Source: Paenibacillus xylanexedens (GTDB lineage Bacteria > Bacillota > Bacilli > Paenibacillales > Paenibacillaceae). Taken from it: 64,000 bases of DNA. Where the stretch lies: assembly GCF_017874615.1 (NCBI RefSeq), contig NZ_JAGIKV010000010.1, forward strand, positions 174,280 through 238,279, in the 5' to 3' direction. Positions 42,074 through 52,451 of this stretch are shown here, one piece after another. Each line of letters begins with the position of its first letter. Within the stretch, counting starts at the first letter, position 1. A program made the position numbers and the translations under genes. The notes under the pieces were generated by a model, which worked only from the letters and a program-made list of their open reading frames with translations, did no database searches and was not told where the DNA came from.

Positions 42074-43621
42074 CTAGTGTTTGAAGTGACGAACGCCTGT
42101 GAAAACCATGGCAATTCCGTATTCATTGGCTACTTTGATGGACTCTTCATCTTTGATCGAACCACCAGGTTGAATTACCGCTGTAATTCCGGCTTTTGCA
42201 GCCAGTTCCAGCGTATCACCCATTGGGAAGAACGCATCCGATGCCAGAATAGCACCTTTTGCTTGCTCGCCCGCTTGCTCAATCGCAATTTTGGCTGCAC
42301 CCACACGATTCATTTGTCCAGCGCCCACACCTACCGTCATGTCATTCGCAGCAAGTACAATCGCGTTGGATTTTACATGTTTAACTACTTTCCAGCCAAA
42401 CAACAGCTGTTTCAGTTCTTCTTCCGATGGCGCACGATCGGTTACAACATTCAACTCGCTCGCTTCAATGGAGTGTACATCGGACTGTTGCACGATCATA
42501 CCACCGTCGATGGACGTTACCACGAATTGGCTCTCCCGTTTACGAGCAGCATTCAACTCACCCGTTTTGAGCAAACGAATGTTTTTCTTCTTCGTCAGGA
42601 TATCGAGAGCCTCTTGTGTAAAGTCAGGAGCAAGTACGATTTCCAGGAAAATCTCACTCAATTTGCCTGCTGTATCGCTGTCGATAATGCGGTTCGCTGC
42701 CACAATGCCACCAAAGATAGACGTTGGATCTGCAGCATATGCCTTGCTGTAAGCTTCATAGATACTTGCGCCAATACCTACGCCGCATGGGTTCATATGT
42801 TTAACCGCGACAACGGCTGGTTCTTCAAACTCTTTGACAATCTGCAATGCTGCGTTCGCATCGTTGATGTTATTGTAAGACAACTCTTTGCCATGCAATT
42901 GCTCGGCTGTTGTCAACGTATCTTGAGCAGCCAGCGGTTTGCGGTAGAATGCCGCCTGCTGGTGTGGATTTTCGCCGTAACGCAAATCCTGGAGTTTTTC
43001 GTAAGTAACCGTCAGACGCTCTGGCAACGGATCGCCATTTACGTTAGACAGGTAGTCGGAGATGAGTGCATCGTAAGCCGCCGTATGACGGAACACTTTT
43101 GCCGCAAGCCGTTTGCGAGTTTCGAGAGTGGTATCTCCATCGTTGCGCACTTCCTCCAGCACTTGGCTGTAATCAGATGCGTCTACAACGACACTGACAA
43201 AGGCATGGTTTTTGGCTGCCGAGCGAAGCATCGTTGGACCGCCAATATCGATGTTCTCGATGGCATCTTCGTATGCCACGTCCGGTTTCGCAATAGTCTC
43301 TTGGAATGGATACAGGTTCACGACAACCAGATCGATATAGCCGAGACCGAGTTCTTCCATCTGGCGTGTGTGCTCTTCGTTATCACGCACAGCCAACAAC
43401 CCACTATGAACTGCCGGATGCAATGTTTTTACACGTCCGTCCATAATTTCCGGGAATCCGGTCACATCCGAAATTCCGATGACAGGTACGCCTTCCTTCG
43501 ACAACAGGCTGCTTGTACCTCCTGTCGAAATAATCTCCACACCCATTTGCGACAGCTCGCGGCAAAAGTCCACGATGCCCGTTTTATCCGATACGCTGAC
43601 CAGCGCTCTTTTGATACTCAC
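42074..43621 (-). CDS. purH: Bifunctional AICAR transformylase / IMP cyclohydrolase
   Basis: A 515-residue bifunctional enzyme for the last two steps to IMP. The N-terminal IMP cyclohydrolase domain starts [17 protein letters not shown] and includes [12 protein letters not shown]; the C-terminal AICAR transformylase contains [27 protein letters not shown] and [20 protein letters not shown] sequence ([14 protein letters not shown]), ending GVRHFKH. Start is GTG 43621 with AAAGGAGGAG about six bases upstream; a longer frame has no site. Its upstream spacer holds palindromic element C. Confidence 0.97.
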   Translation of the reverse strand: MSIKRALVSVSDKTGIVDFCRELSQMGVEIISTGGTSSLLSKEGVPVIGISDVTGFPEIMDGRVKTLHPAVHSGLLAVRDNEEHTRQMEELGLGYIDLVVVNLYPFQETIAKPDVAYEDAIENIDIGGPTMLRSAAKNHAFVSVVVDASDYSQVLEEVRNDGDTTLETRKRLAAKVFRHTAAYDALISDYLSNVNGDPLPERLTVTYEKLQDLRYGENPHQQAAFYRKPLAAQDTLTTAEQLHGKELSYNNINDANAALQIVKEFEEPAVVAVKHMNPCGVGIGASIYEAYSKAYAADPTSIFGGIVAANRIIDSDTAGKLSEIFLEIVLAPDFTQEALDILTKKKNIRLLKTGELNAARKRESQFVVTSIDGGMIVQQSDVHSIEASELNVVTDRAPSEEELKQLLFGWKVVKHVKSNAIVLAANDMTVGVGAGQMNRVGAAKIAIEQAGEQAKGAILASDAFFPMGDTLELAAKAGITAVIQPGGSIKDEESIKVANEYGIAMVFTGVRHFKH

Positions 43622-43749
43622 AATATGCTCCTCCTTTAATGTCCCATGGCTTCGCGTTTCCTGACGAAACACAGCCGATTTATTTCCCGAGAAATATCAC
43701 AAAATGCGTACCAATATTCGACTTCTGTTATACAGTTGATAAATAGATT

Positions 43750-43900
43750 TTCACACTAAAACACTACGAGTCCAGAATAATCTTTCGATCGCTGTTATTC
43801 CTAGATTTTTTTGAACAATTTCTCAATGGTAAAAATCCAGTAATAAAGGCGAGCGCTTCGCTTCTACAGCTTATTTCTGTCCTCTCCGTTAATGTGTGAA
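43750..43900. repeat. Dispersed palindromic element, copy C
   Basis: Ends TTCACACTAAAAC and GTTAATGTGTGAA are inverted repeats. Core left arm CAGAATAATCTTTCGATCG, then CTGTTATTCCTAGATTTTT; right arm AAAAATCCAGTAATAAAGGC, then GAGCGCTTCGCTTCT and TTATTTCTG. It fills the purN-purH spacer, 17 bases from the purN stop. Confidence 0.85.
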
Positions 43901-43916
43901 AAAGTTTAAAACTATA

Positions 43917-44534
43917 TCAAACCGGTTTGTTAACAGTGACATAACGCCCTTCTAACTGAACCAAACCTTGGGCGAACCAGGATACCACTTCAGGGTAAAG
44001 CTGCTGCTCGGCAGCATGAATGGAACGGCTGATTGACTCAGGCGTATCCTCTGGCAAAATGGGAACCGGATGCTGGGCAATAATCGGTCCGGTATCCATG
44101 CCTCCGTCCACAAAGTGCACGGTCACACCCGTAACTTTCACACCGTATTCCAATGCCTGTCCAATCGCATCCTTACCTGCAAATGCCGGTAGCAAGGACG
44201 GATGAATGTTAATCAACCGCCCTGCGTAACGATCCACCACAACGGAAGTCAGCAATCTCATATATCCGGCAAGAACGACCAGGTCGATCTTTTTGGATTC
44301 AAGCACTTCCACGATCTCTGACTCATAGGCTTCACGGGAAGCATAATTTTTCGGAGTAAACAGATGACATTCCACGCCTGCGTCCTGTGCCCGCTGCACA
44401 ACACGTGCAGCCGGTTTATCACACACGAGCAGATCAACGGATGCATTCAGCCCACCATTCCGTACTGCATCGACCAATGACTGAAAGTTAGTCCCTTCAC
44501 CCGAGGCAAATACAGCTATGCGGTAGTTCGCCAT
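43917..44534 (-). CDS. purN: Phosphoribosylglycinamide formyltransferase
   Basis: A 205-residue 10-formyltetrahydrofolate-dependent transformylase (step 3). Motifs: VFASGEGTNFQSLVDAV (substrate phosphate loop), LAGYMRLLTS, INIHPSLLPAFAGKDA (catalytic Asn/His) and VHFVDGGMDTGPII (catalytic Asp). Its ATG shares bases with the purM stop (TAATG), so translation is coupled. Confidence 0.97.
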   Translation of the reverse strand: MANYRIAVFASGEGTNFQSLVDAVRNGGLNASVDLLVCDKPAARVVQRAQDAGVECHLFTPKNYASREAYESEIVEVLESKKIDLVVLAGYMRLLTSVVVDRYAGRLINIHPSLLPAFAGKDAIGQALEYGVKVTGVTVHFVDGGMDTGPIIAQHPVPILPEDTPESISRSIHAAEQQLYPEVVSWFAQGLVQLEGRYVTVNKPV

Positions 44535-45574
44535 TAAACATCCGCTCCCGTGAAGGTTACTCGCGCATCTCCTTCAGTAACACGGCCAATGATGTACGCC
44601 TCTTCACCAGATGCTTTCAGTTGTTGCAGCGCTTCCGATGCATCTGCTTCATTAACGACCAATACAAGCCCGACACCCATGTTAAATGTGGTGAACATGT
44701 CACGGTTCGAGACAGCACCCTTTTCCTGTAACAGGTTGAAGATCGGCAGGATCGGCCAAGAGCCGTAGTCAATATCCACATTCACGTTGCTAGGCAACAT
44801 ACGTGGGATATTCTCGATGAAGCCACCACCTGTAATGTGAGCCATGCCTTTTACTTTTACCTTTTCAAGCAGGGACAACAGGGGTTTAACATAGATCTTC
44901 GTAGGTTCCAGCAGGGAATCACCCAGCTTACCGCCCAGTTCCGCTACTTCATCATGCAGATCAAGACCCGCATCTTCCAACAAAAGTCTGCGTACCAGCG
45001 AGAATCCGTTACTATGCACACCGCTGGAAGCCAGGCCAATTACTGTGTCACCAGGGGCGATGGTTGTACCATTGATGATCTTCGCTTTGTCTACGATACC
45101 CACCGTGAATCCGGCAATATCGTATTCGCCTTCACTGTACATGCCCGGCATCTCCGCCGTCTCGCCACCGATCAGCGCACAACCAGATTGATGACAGCCT
45201 TCAGCGATACCCGCAACAATAGCTTCGATCTTCTCAGGAATGACTTTGTCACATGCCAGATAATCAAGGAAGAAAAGTGGTTCTGCACCCTGTACCACAA
45301 TGTCGTTCACACACATCGCTACCGCGTCGATTCCGATGGTATCGTGACGGTCCATGGCAAATGCAATTTTCAGCTTGGTGCCTACGCCATCCGTACCAGA
45401 TACAAGCACTGGCTCATCGTATTTATCTTTGTTCAAACCGAACAGGGCGCCAAAGCCTCCCAGATCTGTCATCACTTCCGGACGGAAGGTACGCTTCACG
45501 TGTTTTTTCATCCGTTCAACCGCTTCATTACCTGCCGCGATATCAACGCCGGCCTTTTTATATGCTTCAGACAA
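44534..45574 (-). CDS. purM: Phosphoribosylformylglycinamidine cyclo-ligase (AIRS)
   Basis: A 346-residue enzyme closing the imidazole ring (step 5). Typical blocks: [66 protein letters not shown] and [15 protein letters not shown]. Starts at TTG 45574 behind AAAGGAGATGATT. The 565-base spacer to purF is unusual for this operon and carries the tandem GC-rich array. Confidence 0.97.
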   Translation of the reverse strand: MSEAYKKAGVDIAAGNEAVERMKKHVKRTFRPEVMTDLGGFGALFGLNKDKYDEPVLVSGTDGVGTKLKIAFAMDRHDTIGIDAVAMCVNDIVVQGAEPLFFLDYLACDKVIPEKIEAIVAGIAEGCHQSGCALIGGETAEMPGMYSEGEYDIAGFTVGIVDKAKIINGTTIAPGDTVIGLASSGVHSNGFSLVRRLLLEDAGLDLHDEVAELGGKLGDSLLEPTKIYVKPLLSLLEKVKVKGMAHITGGGFIENIPRMLPSNVNVDIDYGSWPILPIFNLLQEKGAVSNRDMFTTFNMGVGLVLVVNEADASEALQQLKASGEEAYIIGRVTEGDARVTFTGADV

Positions 45575-46140
45575 GTGGAATCATCTCCTTTTTTTTCGCC
45601 CCACCTAAATCCTCCCGCCCGGGAGGACCCCATAGGACCTTGGCAGGCCCTCTGGACACCCGCCAAAAAAGCGGTGCAGAGGTGGCTGGTGTGATCTTGC
45701 TATGGTTGGTTCGTGCGTGATCTCGCGGGATTGTTCGCCGATTCCGTTGGCTGCAAGCCATCGGTCGGCGAACCCCGCTCAGCTGCGCTGCGGGGCAAGC
45801 CCGCTGGGCAGCTGCTTCGCTCGGCTGCCTAACCCCTATTGCTCCGCAAGGCGGGGCTTAAGGGCGCGGGCTAGGCCCGGGGCAGCTGCTTCGCCTGGCT
45901 GCTCGTGCCCCTGTTGCTCCGCAAGGCGGGGCTTAAGGGCTCGGGCTGTGCCCGGGGGCAGCTGCTTCGCCTGGCTGCCCGTGCCCCTGTTGCTCCGCAA
46001 GGCGGGGCTTAAGGGCTCGGGCTGCGCCCGGGGGCAGTTGCTTCGCTCGGCTGCCCTGGCCCCTGTTGCTCCGCAAGGCGGGGCTGAGGGCTCGGGCTAC
46101 GCACGGGGCGGCGAGATACGTTTGTCTCGCCACATAACAG
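45575..46140. other. GC-rich spacer within the purine operon (purF-purM)
   Basis: A 566-base untranslated stretch of strikingly higher GC content than its surroundings, containing the tandem array at 45808-46110, a hairpin GGCGAGA/TCTCGCC right after the purF stop (46110-46131), and the purM ribosome binding site. Frames of 110-176 codons on both strands cross it but consist of Ala/Gly/Arg/Cys-rich translations of the repeats and shift frame between units, so I do not call a gene. Confidence 0.7.
45808..46110. repeat. Tandem array of about four 76-bp GC-rich units
   Basis: Units begin with GCAGCTGCTTCGC (GCAGTTGCTTCGC in the last) at 45808, 45882, 45958 and 46034, giving periods of 74, 76 and 76. 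Each unit also contains CTGTTGCTCCGCAAGGCGGG (CTATTGCTCC in the first) and GGGCTCGGGCT-like sequence, and can form two to three stable hairpins. The period is not a multiple of three. Confidence 0.92.
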
Positions 46141-47619
46141 CTAGCAGCTGCAGCCGAATTTTTCTTCGCCGCCGAAGTCGAGGCGGGTTGGGTAATCATG
46201 ATCAAAACATGCGAGACATAGTCCGCCTTTAGGATCATCCTGATTATCTCCCTGAATCGATGCAATCAGTCCATCAGGACTGAGGAACTCCAGGGAGTCC
46301 GCATTAATTTCACGGCAAATTTCTTCCACCGACAACTGTGAAGCAATTAATTCACGGCTGTCAGGCGTATCAATACCGTAGAAACACGGGTTTTTGAAAG
46401 GTGGTGATGTAATCCGTACATGTACTTCCGTTGCTCCTGCATCACGTAGCATGTTCACGATCCGACGGGAGGTTGTTCCCCGTACGATGGAGTCGTCAAT
46501 CATAACCACACGTTTGCCTTCCACAACGCGACGCACAGCGCTCAGCTTCATCTTCACGCCCTGCTCCCGCAATTCCTGGCTCGGCTGGATAAACGTACGT
46601 CCGGTGTATTTGTTCTTAATCATACCCATCTCATACGGAATACCTGTCTGTTCAGCGTATCCAATTGCTGCCGAGATGCTGGAATCTGGTACCCCCGTAA
46701 CCAAGTCCGCATCCACAAACGACTCAATCGCCATCCGGCTTCCCATCCGTTTACGAGCTGCATGCTGGTTCGTACCATTCATATCACTATCCGGACGGGC
46801 AAAATAAATATATTCCATCGCGCATAATGCCTTGCGGTGTTTGTGATGATCAAAGCGATCCTCATGTAGACCATCTGCATCCAACACAAGTAGTTCACCC
46901 GGTTCAATGTCACGGATTAACTCTGCGCCAATTGTTTCCAGTGCACACGTCTCAGATGCAAACAGATATGCATCTCCCAGCTTACCCATCGTCAGCGGAC
47001 GAAGTCCGTGCGGATCGGAAGCCACGAGCAGTTTGTCATTGGTCATGATCAGAAATGCATAACCACCCACAATGCGTTGGAACGCCTCTTTTGCCGCTTC
47101 CACAAGCCCTTTGGAGGATCGTGCAATTAGATGCGCAATGACCTCGGTATCACTTGTTGTTTGGAAAATGGAACCGCTCTGCTCCAGCTCACGCCGGATC
47201 GTTGGTGCATTCACAATATTTCCGTTGGTTGCTACTGCCAGATCACCATCACGGTATTTAAATACCAATGGCTGTGCGTTTGTCAGTTTACTGTCACCAC
47301 TCGTTGAATAACGGACATGTCCAATGGAAATATCCCCGGTCAGCGTCTGCATCAGGTCTTTGGTGAATACTTCCTTCACCAGACCCATGCCGCGATGATA
47401 GTTAAACTGGCTGCCATCACTCACACACATGCCTGCACTTTCTTCGCCCCGATGTTGCAGCGCATGCAGTCCATAATAGGAGAGAGAAGCCGCGTCAGGG
47501 TGTCTGAACACCCCGAACACGCCGCATTCTTCCTTCAATTTGTCGAGTCCTTCCTTGCCGGACCCTTCATTATAATAATCGCCTGTCCACAACGGTCCTG
47601 TCGTCAGTTCATGAGACAT
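46141..47619 (-). CDS. purF: Amidophosphoribosyltransferase
   Basis: A 492-residue glutamine PRPP amidotransferase, the committed first step. A propeptide-like N-terminus ([15 protein letters not shown]...) precedes the catalytic Cys in EECGVFGVF. The glutaminase part includes [13 protein letters not shown] and GHVRYSTSG; the PRPP loop is [16 protein letters not shown]. Cysteines for a 4Fe-4S cluster are seen at [14 protein letters not shown] and the terminal CSC, as in Bacillus PurF. Overlaps the purL 3' end by 16 bases. Confidence 0.97.
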   Translation of the reverse strand: MSHELTTGPLWTGDYYNEGSGKEGLDKLKEECGVFGVFRHPDAASLSYYGLHALQHRGEESAGMCVSDGSQFNYHRGMGLVKEVFTKDLMQTLTGDISIGHVRYSTSGDSKLTNAQPLVFKYRDGDLAVATNGNIVNAPTIRRELEQSGSIFQTTSDTEVIAHLIARSSKGLVEAAKEAFQRIVGGYAFLIMTNDKLLVASDPHGLRPLTMGKLGDAYLFASETCALETIGAELIRDIEPGELLVLDADGLHEDRFDHHKHRKALCAMEYIYFARPDSDMNGTNQHAARKRMGSRMAIESFVDADLVTGVPDSSISAAIGYAEQTGIPYEMGMIKNKYTGRTFIQPSQELREQGVKMKLSAVRRVVEGKRVVMIDDSIVRGTTSRRIVNMLRDAGATEVHVRITSPPFKNPCFYGIDTPDSRELIASQLSVEEICREINADSLEFLSPDGLIASIQGDNQDDPKGGLCLACFDHDYPTRLDFGGEEKFGCSC

Positions 47620-49847
47620 GGAATCGCATCCTCCCAGACCTGAGCCAAACCTCCTACAGGTTCGCTCACGGCTGATGTTCCGTTCAATTCAATCGTCAGG
47701 TTACTTCCTTCTACACGTCCAATCACAGCTACAGGTACACCACGCTCACGTACAAATGCTTCAAGTTTACCCGCTAGCTCTGGCGTAGCCGACAACAAGA
47801 TACGGGATTGGCTCTCACTGAATAGGGCGTGATCTGCACGCAACGTCGTCTCCACATTCACCTGTGCTCCTACGTTACCGCTGATGCAAGACTCTGCGAG
47901 TGCAACAGCCAAGCCGCCTTCAGACAAGTCATGTGCCGAGCGAACGAGACCGGATTGAATAGCTTCCAGCACCGTGCTGAGCAACGCTTTTTCTGTTTGC
48001 AAGTTCAGTTCTGGTGGACGACCTTCCGTCTGACCATGAACCGCGTATTGCAGCTCGCTGCCACCCAGTTCAGCTTTTGTTTCGCCGAGGAGGATGATAA
48101 CATCACCTTCGGATTTGAATGCTTGTGTCGTGATATGATCCGTATCATGAACGAGACCTACCATACCGACAACTGGCGTTGGATAGATGGAGCCTTTGGC
48201 ATTTTCGTTATACAAACTTACGTTACCACCGATGACCGGTGTATCCAGCACACGACAAGCTTCCGCCATACCATCTACCGCTTTTTCCATTTGCCAGAAA
48301 ATATCCGGTTTCTCCGGGTTACCGAAGTTCAAGTTGTCCGTAATTGCCAGCGGCTCTGCACCGGAACATACAATGTTACGCGCTGCTTCACTTACGGCAA
48401 TCCGTCCACCAACTTCAGGATCAAGGTACACATAACGTCCATTACAGTCCGTTGTCATCGCGAGACCTTTGCGTGTGCCACGAATCGTAACTACAGCCGC
48501 ATCCGAACCCGGACGAACGGCCGTGCTTGTACGCACCATGTAGTCATATTGATCATAAATCCATTTTTTACTTGCTACTGTTGGTGATGCCAGAACTTGT
48601 TTCAGTGCTCCGCCGAGATCCGACACTTCGTCATAACGAAGCGTGTCGATGGAAGCACTTTGCTCGTAGTAGGCAGGTACAGAAGAAGGTTTGTCATACA
48701 CTGGACATTCGTCAACCAAAGCCGTTACCGGCATATCTCCGACCACTTCGCCGTGGTGGATCAATTTCAGACGACCATCATCCGTTACTTTACCAACTTT
48801 GGCACAGATTACGCCCCAACGTTCAAAGATCTCCATCGCCTGCGCCTCATCCTTCGGCTCAACGACGAACAACATCCGTTCTTGGGACTCGGACAACATC
48901 ATCTCGTAAGGCGTCATGCCTTCTTCACGCTGTGGTACCTGATCCAGATACAATTCCAGACCGTTACCCGCTTTACTTGCCATCTCTGCACTCGAACATG
49001 TCAGACCCGCGGCACCCATATCTTGAATTCCCAGCACGATTCCCGTGTCGATCAATTCCAGACAAGATTCCATCACCAGTTTCTCCATAAATGGATCACC
49101 AACCTGAACAGCTGTCCGTTGGGACTCGGATTCTTCCGTCAATTCAACCGATGCAAAGGTTGCTCCATGAATACCATCCCGGCCTGTTGGCGGCCCAACA
49201 TAATACACAGGGTTACCTACACCTTTAGCTACACCGCGTTGAATCTTATCATGATCAATCAGACCTACACACATCGCGTTAACCAGCGGATTGCCTTCAT
49301 AGCTCTCATCAAACATCACTTCGCCACCAACGGTAGGAATACCGATACAGTTACCGTATCCAGCAATACCTGATACGACATGCTCGAACAGATATTTAAC
49401 GCGATCGCTCTCCAATTTGCCGAAACGAAGGGAGTTCAGTATGGCTATCGGTCTTGCACCCATGGAAAAAATATCACGGATAATGCCGCCCACACCTGTT
49501 GCCGCACCTTGATAAGGCTCAACCGCGGAAGGATGGTTATGGCTTTCAATTTTGAATACAACGGCCTGATTATCACCGATATCCACGATACCGGCACCTT
49601 CACCAGGTCCCATCAGGACACGTGGTCCAGTGGTTGGGAAACGCCGCAGCAATGGCTTGGAGTTTTTATAAGCACAATGCTCAGACCACATTACACTGAA
49701 CACACCAATTTCCGTGTAGTTTGGCTTGCGCCCCATGAACTCACAGATCAGCTCATACTCGCTGTCAGATACGCCCATTTGTGCGTAAAGTTTATGTTCT
49801 GCGACCTGTTCTGCTGTTGGTTCCTTAGCGGATAGCTGCTGCGTCAT
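47604..49847 (-). CDS. purL: Phosphoribosylformylglycinamidine synthase subunit PurL
   Basis: The 747-residue small-type PurL, catalytic synthetase subunit of the PurSQL complex (step 4). Motifs: [48 protein letters not shown]-like [18 protein letters not shown], and [19 protein letters not shown]. Its start overlaps the purQ stop and its end overlaps the purF start, showing tight coupling of S-Q-L-F. Confidence 0.97.
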   Translation of the reverse strand: MTQQLSAKEPTAEQVAEHKLYAQMGVSDSEYELICEFMGRKPNYTEIGVFSVMWSEHCAYKNSKPLLRRFPTTGPRVLMGPGEGAGIVDIGDNQAVVFKIESHNHPSAVEPYQGAATGVGGIIRDIFSMGARPIAILNSLRFGKLESDRVKYLFEHVVSGIAGYGNCIGIPTVGGEVMFDESYEGNPLVNAMCVGLIDHDKIQRGVAKGVGNPVYYVGPPTGRDGIHGATFASVELTEESESQRTAVQVGDPFMEKLVMESCLELIDTGIVLGIQDMGAAGLTCSSAEMASKAGNGLELYLDQVPQREEGMTPYEMMLSESQERMLFVVEPKDEAQAMEIFERWGVICAKVGKVTDDGRLKLIHHGEVVGDMPVTALVDECPVYDKPSSVPAYYEQSASIDTLRYDEVSDLGGALKQVLASPTVASKKWIYDQYDYMVRTSTAVRPGSDAAVVTIRGTRKGLAMTTDCNGRYVYLDPEVGGRIAVSEAARNIVCSGAEPLAITDNLNFGNPEKPDIFWQMEKAVDGMAEACRVLDTPVIGGNVSLYNENAKGSIYPTPVVGMVGLVHDTDHITTQAFKSEGDVIILLGETKAELGGSELQYAVHGQTEGRPPELNLQTEKALLSTVLEAIQSGLVRSAHDLSEGGLAVALAESCISGNVGAQVNVETTLRADHALFSESQSRILLSATPELAGKLEAFVRERGVPVAVIGRVEGSNLTIELNGTSAVSEPVGGLAQVWEDAIPCLMN

Positions 49848-50514
49848 GCCGATCCCTCCATGCTTTCAAAATAGATGTAAACATACGTTTGCCGTCTTCC
49901 GAACCAAACAGTGAATCCACTGCACGCTCTGGATGCGGCATCATGCCGACCACGTTTCCAGCCTCGTTACAGACTCCTGCAATATCACCCAGGGAACCGT
50001 TCGGGTTGGTCCCGTACGTAAATACGATCTGGTTGTTCGCTTGCAGACTCGCGAGCGTCTCCTCGTCGCAATAATAGTTTCCTTCACCGTGAGCAATCGG
50101 GATGATAATCTCTTCGCCCGGTGCATAGTCACGTGTAAATGGTGTATCTGCATTCGCCACTTTCAATACCGTATCGTGACAACGGAATTTCAGGGAAGTG
50201 TTACGGATCAATGCACCTGGAAGCAATCCCGCTTCCGTCAGGATCTGGAATCCGTTGCAAATACCAAGAATATATTTACCTTGTTCAGCAGCCTTCGCTA
50301 CCTCGTTCATTACCGGTGCAAAGCGGGAAATCGCTCCGCAACGCAAGTAGTCACCATAAGAGAAACCACCCGGAACTAAAATACAATCATAAGCCGATAG
50401 ATCTGTAGCGGTGTGCCATACATAATCAACCTCTTGCCCAATGGCATCTTCCACTGCCTTGTAACAGTCGATGTCGCAGTTGGAGCCAGGGAACACAAGA
50501 ACTGCAAATTTCAT
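49825..50514 (-). CDS. purQ: Phosphoribosylformylglycinamidine synthase subunit PurQ
   Basis: A 229-residue class I glutamine amidotransferase that feeds ammonia to Pur[21 protein letters not shown] start, [14 protein letters not shown], the nucleophile Cys in GICNGFQIL, and the His/Glu in [12 protein letters not shown] 50514 follows TTGGAGGG; a longer frame into purS has no role. Overlaps purL by 23 bases. Confidence 0.97.
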   Translation of the reverse strand: MKFAVLVFPGSNCDIDCYKAVEDAIGQEVDYVWHTATDLSAYDCILVPGGFSYGDYLRCGAISRFAPVMNEVAKAAEQGKYILGICNGFQILTEAGLLPGALIRNTSLKFRCHDTVLKVANADTPFTRDYAPGEEIIIPIAHGEGNYYCDEETLASLQANNQIVFTYGTNPNGSLGDIAGVCNEAGNVVGMMPHPERAVDSLFGSEDGKRMFTSILKAWRDRHDAAAIR

Positions 50515-50518
50515 GAGA

Positions 50519-50764
50519 TTAACCCTCCAATTCGTAGCGGTAATCTTCAACAACGGTGTTGGCCAGCAACTTTTCACACATGACTTTCAATCGTTTCTCC
50601 GCTTCCGCACGATCTGTTGTATCCAGGTTCAATTCCATGACTTTACCGATCCGTACACTTTCCACTTCGTTGAATCCCATAGAATGCAGGGCTCCTTGAA
50701 CAGCTACGCCTTGCGGGTCGAGTACGCTTTGCTTAATAGTGACATATACGGTTGCTTTGATCAT
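50519..50764 (-). CDS. purS: Phosphoribosylformylglycinamidine synthase subunit PurS
   Basis: An 81-residue bridging subunit of the PurSQL complex: [20 protein letters not shown], then [18 protein letters not shown] and [13 protein letters not shown] are typical. The gene lies four bases before the purQ ATG. About 560 bases separate it from purC upstream, filled by palindromic elements E and F. Confidence 0.96.
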   Translation of the reverse strand: MIKATVYVTIKQSVLDPQGVAVQGALHSMGFNEVESVRIGKVMELNLDTTDRAEAEKRLKVMCEKLLANTVVEDYRYELEG

Positions 50765-50841
50765 GATCCTTATGTTCCTCCTCAGTAATGAACGGGATAA
50801 ATGCTTTATGCTGTTAAAAGGTGGGGCTTGGGCGCTTGCTC

Positions 50842-50972
50842 CGGGGCGGATTGTTCTTTCCGGTCGCTTGTTGTCCCCAGGTTTTTTTGATTGTTTTGGC
50901 CCGCTGTGCGGTCAAAACCCGGGGACAAAGGCGAACGCTATCGCTCCTTTAAGAACAATTCCGCCCCTCCGC
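50842..50972. repeat. Dispersed palindromic element, copy E
   Basis: Outer arms GGGGCGGATTGTTCTT and AAGAACAATTCCGCCCC are nearly perfect inverted repeats. Inner left GGTCGCTTGTTGTCCCCAGG, tip with GGCCCGC/GCGGTC, right CCCGGGGACAAAGGCGAACG, then CTATCGCTCC. Same design as copy A. Located between purS and purC. Confidence 0.85.
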
Positions 50973-51181
50973 TAGTCCATGCGACGTTTTTTAAAGGCCT
51001 AAACCTTTTACGTTGCACGGTGTGTAATGGTCTAGCCTGACCATTCCTTCAAAACAGTGAATGGCGAATGGTCTTTAAGTTACTTTAGTAATTAGTGAAT
51101 TTAATTCTCTTAATTTTTCAGGCTTCCCCTGCCTGTGGGAAGCCACCGCTCTTAATTGCCTCACCCACCAGTTTGAACACT

Positions 51182-51313
51182 GGCGGAGGGAAAGATTTGA
51201 GCTAGAGAAACGAAGTGCTCGCCTTTGCCCCCGGAATGTTTCCTTTTGAAAAAAGGATTCCAATCAAAACATTCCGGGGGCAACAGCGATCGAAAGCCAA
51301 ACTTTCCCGCAGC
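51182..51313 (-). repeat. Dispersed palindromic element, copy F (inverted orientation)
   Basis: Read on the minus strand it gives TTTCGATCGCTGTTGCCCCC, then GGAATGTTTTGATTGG, a tip, and GGGGGCAAAGGCGAGCACTT, then CGTTTCT. The core CGATCGCTGTT is at 51282-51292. It is the only copy in this direction and faces copy E 210 bases away. Confidence 0.85.
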
Positions 51314-51327
51314 TTACTCAAACGTTA

Positions 51328-52200
51328 TTATCTCGTTAAACGGTTATAAATATCGACGTATCTTGCGGTTGTTGCTTCAACTACCTCTTGTGGAAGTGGA
51401 TCAGGTTTGCTGTTCTTGTCCCAATCGGTTCCGGCGAGATAGGTGCGCACTGGCTCTTTATCCATACTGTCGATCTCGATGTCGAGTTCATAATTCTCTT
51501 TGGCCCAGAAGCGTGAAGCATCTGGGGTGAAGATTTCGTCAATCAGGATGACCTTGCCATCCACAATGCCGAACTCGAATTTGCAATCTGCCAGAATGAT
51601 GCCACGCTGATCACAGTAATCACGGGCGAATTCGTACAGTCGCAGGCTTTTTTCCTGAAGCTCAACTGCGAGTGCGTCTCCCACCAGTTCTTTCATGCGA
51701 TCCATTGGGATATCTTCATCATGACCAACATCGTTTTTGGCTGCCGGGGTGAAAATGGGAACTTCGAGCTTGGCGTTTTTGCGAAGTCCGTCAGGCAGTT
51801 TAATGCCATTCACTTCACCACTCGTCTCGTATTGTCTCCATCCCCCACCCGTGATGTATCCACGCACGACACATTCAATATCAATGCGTTCTGCTTTGCG
51901 GGTTACCATGATGCGGTCTTTGAGCAATTCAGGGTCTGTGATGAGATCACCCAGTTGATTCACATCGGTATGAACGACGTGATTCTCCATCATGTCACCC
52001 GTCAGTTCGAACCAAAAGCTGCTGAGTTTATTCAGTACGTTTCCTTTCTCGGGAACCGCCGGGTCCAGCACGTAATCAAATGCCGATATACGGTCCGTAA
52101 CCACGATCAGAAAATGTTCACCCAGATCGTATAATTCACGTACTTTTCCTTTATATAACAGAGGTGCTTTAACGAGATCTGCCGCAGTGGACAGTGCCAT
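51328..52200 (-). CDS. purC: Phosphoribosylaminoimidazole-succinocarboxamide synthase
   Basis: A 290-residue SAICAR synthetase of the longer, eukaryote/fungal-like form. Motifs: LLYKGKVRELYDLGEHFLIV, DRISAFDYVLD, ECVVRGYITGGGWRQYE, DCKFEFGIVDGKVILIDEIF and TPDASRFW. Bacillus PurC is about 240 residues, so this is the alternative subtype. ATG 52200 has AAGGTGAG upstream. Flanked on both sides by palindromic elements. Confidence 0.96.
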   Translation of the reverse strand: MALSTAADLVKAPLLYKGKVRELYDLGEHFLIVVTDRISAFDYVLDPAVPEKGNVLNKLSSFWFELTGDMMENHVVHTDVNQLGDLITDPELLKDRIMVTRKAERIDIECVVRGYITGGGWRQYETSGEVNGIKLPDGLRKNAKLEVPIFTPAAKNDVGHDEDIPMDRMKELVGDALAVELQEKSLRLYEFARDYCDQRGIILADCKFEFGIVDGKVILIDEIFTPDASRFWAKENYELDIEIDSMDKEPVRTYLAGTDWDKNSKPDPLPQEVVEATTARYVDIYNRLTR

Positions 52201-52249
52201 GGGCTCACCTTCTTTCAGGAGATGTAAAGTATACGTCCAATTCCCCTCA

Positions 52250-52397
52250 TCACGCGGGGCCACTCCGAATGCAGAATAACCTTCCGATCGCTGTTATCCC
52301 CGGATTTTTCTGATCCCTTTCTCAAGGGGGTAATCCGGTGATAAAGGCGAGCGCTTTGCTTCTTCAGGTTTTTTCTGCCTTCTCCGTTCCAGCGTGA
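52250..52397. repeat. Dispersed palindromic element, copy G
   Basis: Left arm GCAGAATAACCTTCCGATCG, then CTGTTATCCCCGGATTTTT; tip CCTTTCTCAAGGG; right arm TAATCCGGTGATAAAGGCGA, then GCGCTTTGCTTCTTCAGG and TTTCTGCCTTCTCCG. Outer ends CACGC and GCGTG pair. Located between purC and purB. With copy C it gives the best view of the consensus. Confidence 0.85.
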
Positions 52398-52451
52398 ACA
52401 CATAATCAACCTATACTTTTAGAGAGTAGAATAATTCAAAACCTTAATATA

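Larger units (their letters stand above)
50765..51327. other. Non-coding spacer purC-purS rich in hairpins
   Basis: 563 bases within the operon holding element E, element F in the opposite orientation, and two perfect short hairpins between them: AATGGTC/GACCATT at 51026-51045 and GGCTTCCC/GGGAAGCC at 51121-51144. No gene is visible. The transcript of this spacer would be almost fully base-paired. Confidence 0.7.

Noticed and set aside
42077..43639. A 520-codon open frame on the plus strand, fully antisense to purH
   Set aside because: Its translation is rich in Cys, Arg, His and Phe as expected of an antisense shadow, it has no ribosome binding site, and purH on the other strand is certain.
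45808..46110. CRISPR array
   Set aside because: Units are contiguous 76-bp tandem repeats without unique spacers, and no cas gene is present; the dispersed palindromes are also not regularly spaced.
45702..46265. Open frames of 176 (plus) and 110 (minus) codons across the purF-purM spacer
   Set aside because: They are Ala/Gly/Arg/Cys-rich readings of the 76-bp repeats; the period is not divisible by three, so successive units are read in different frames, and no ribosome binding site precedes them.
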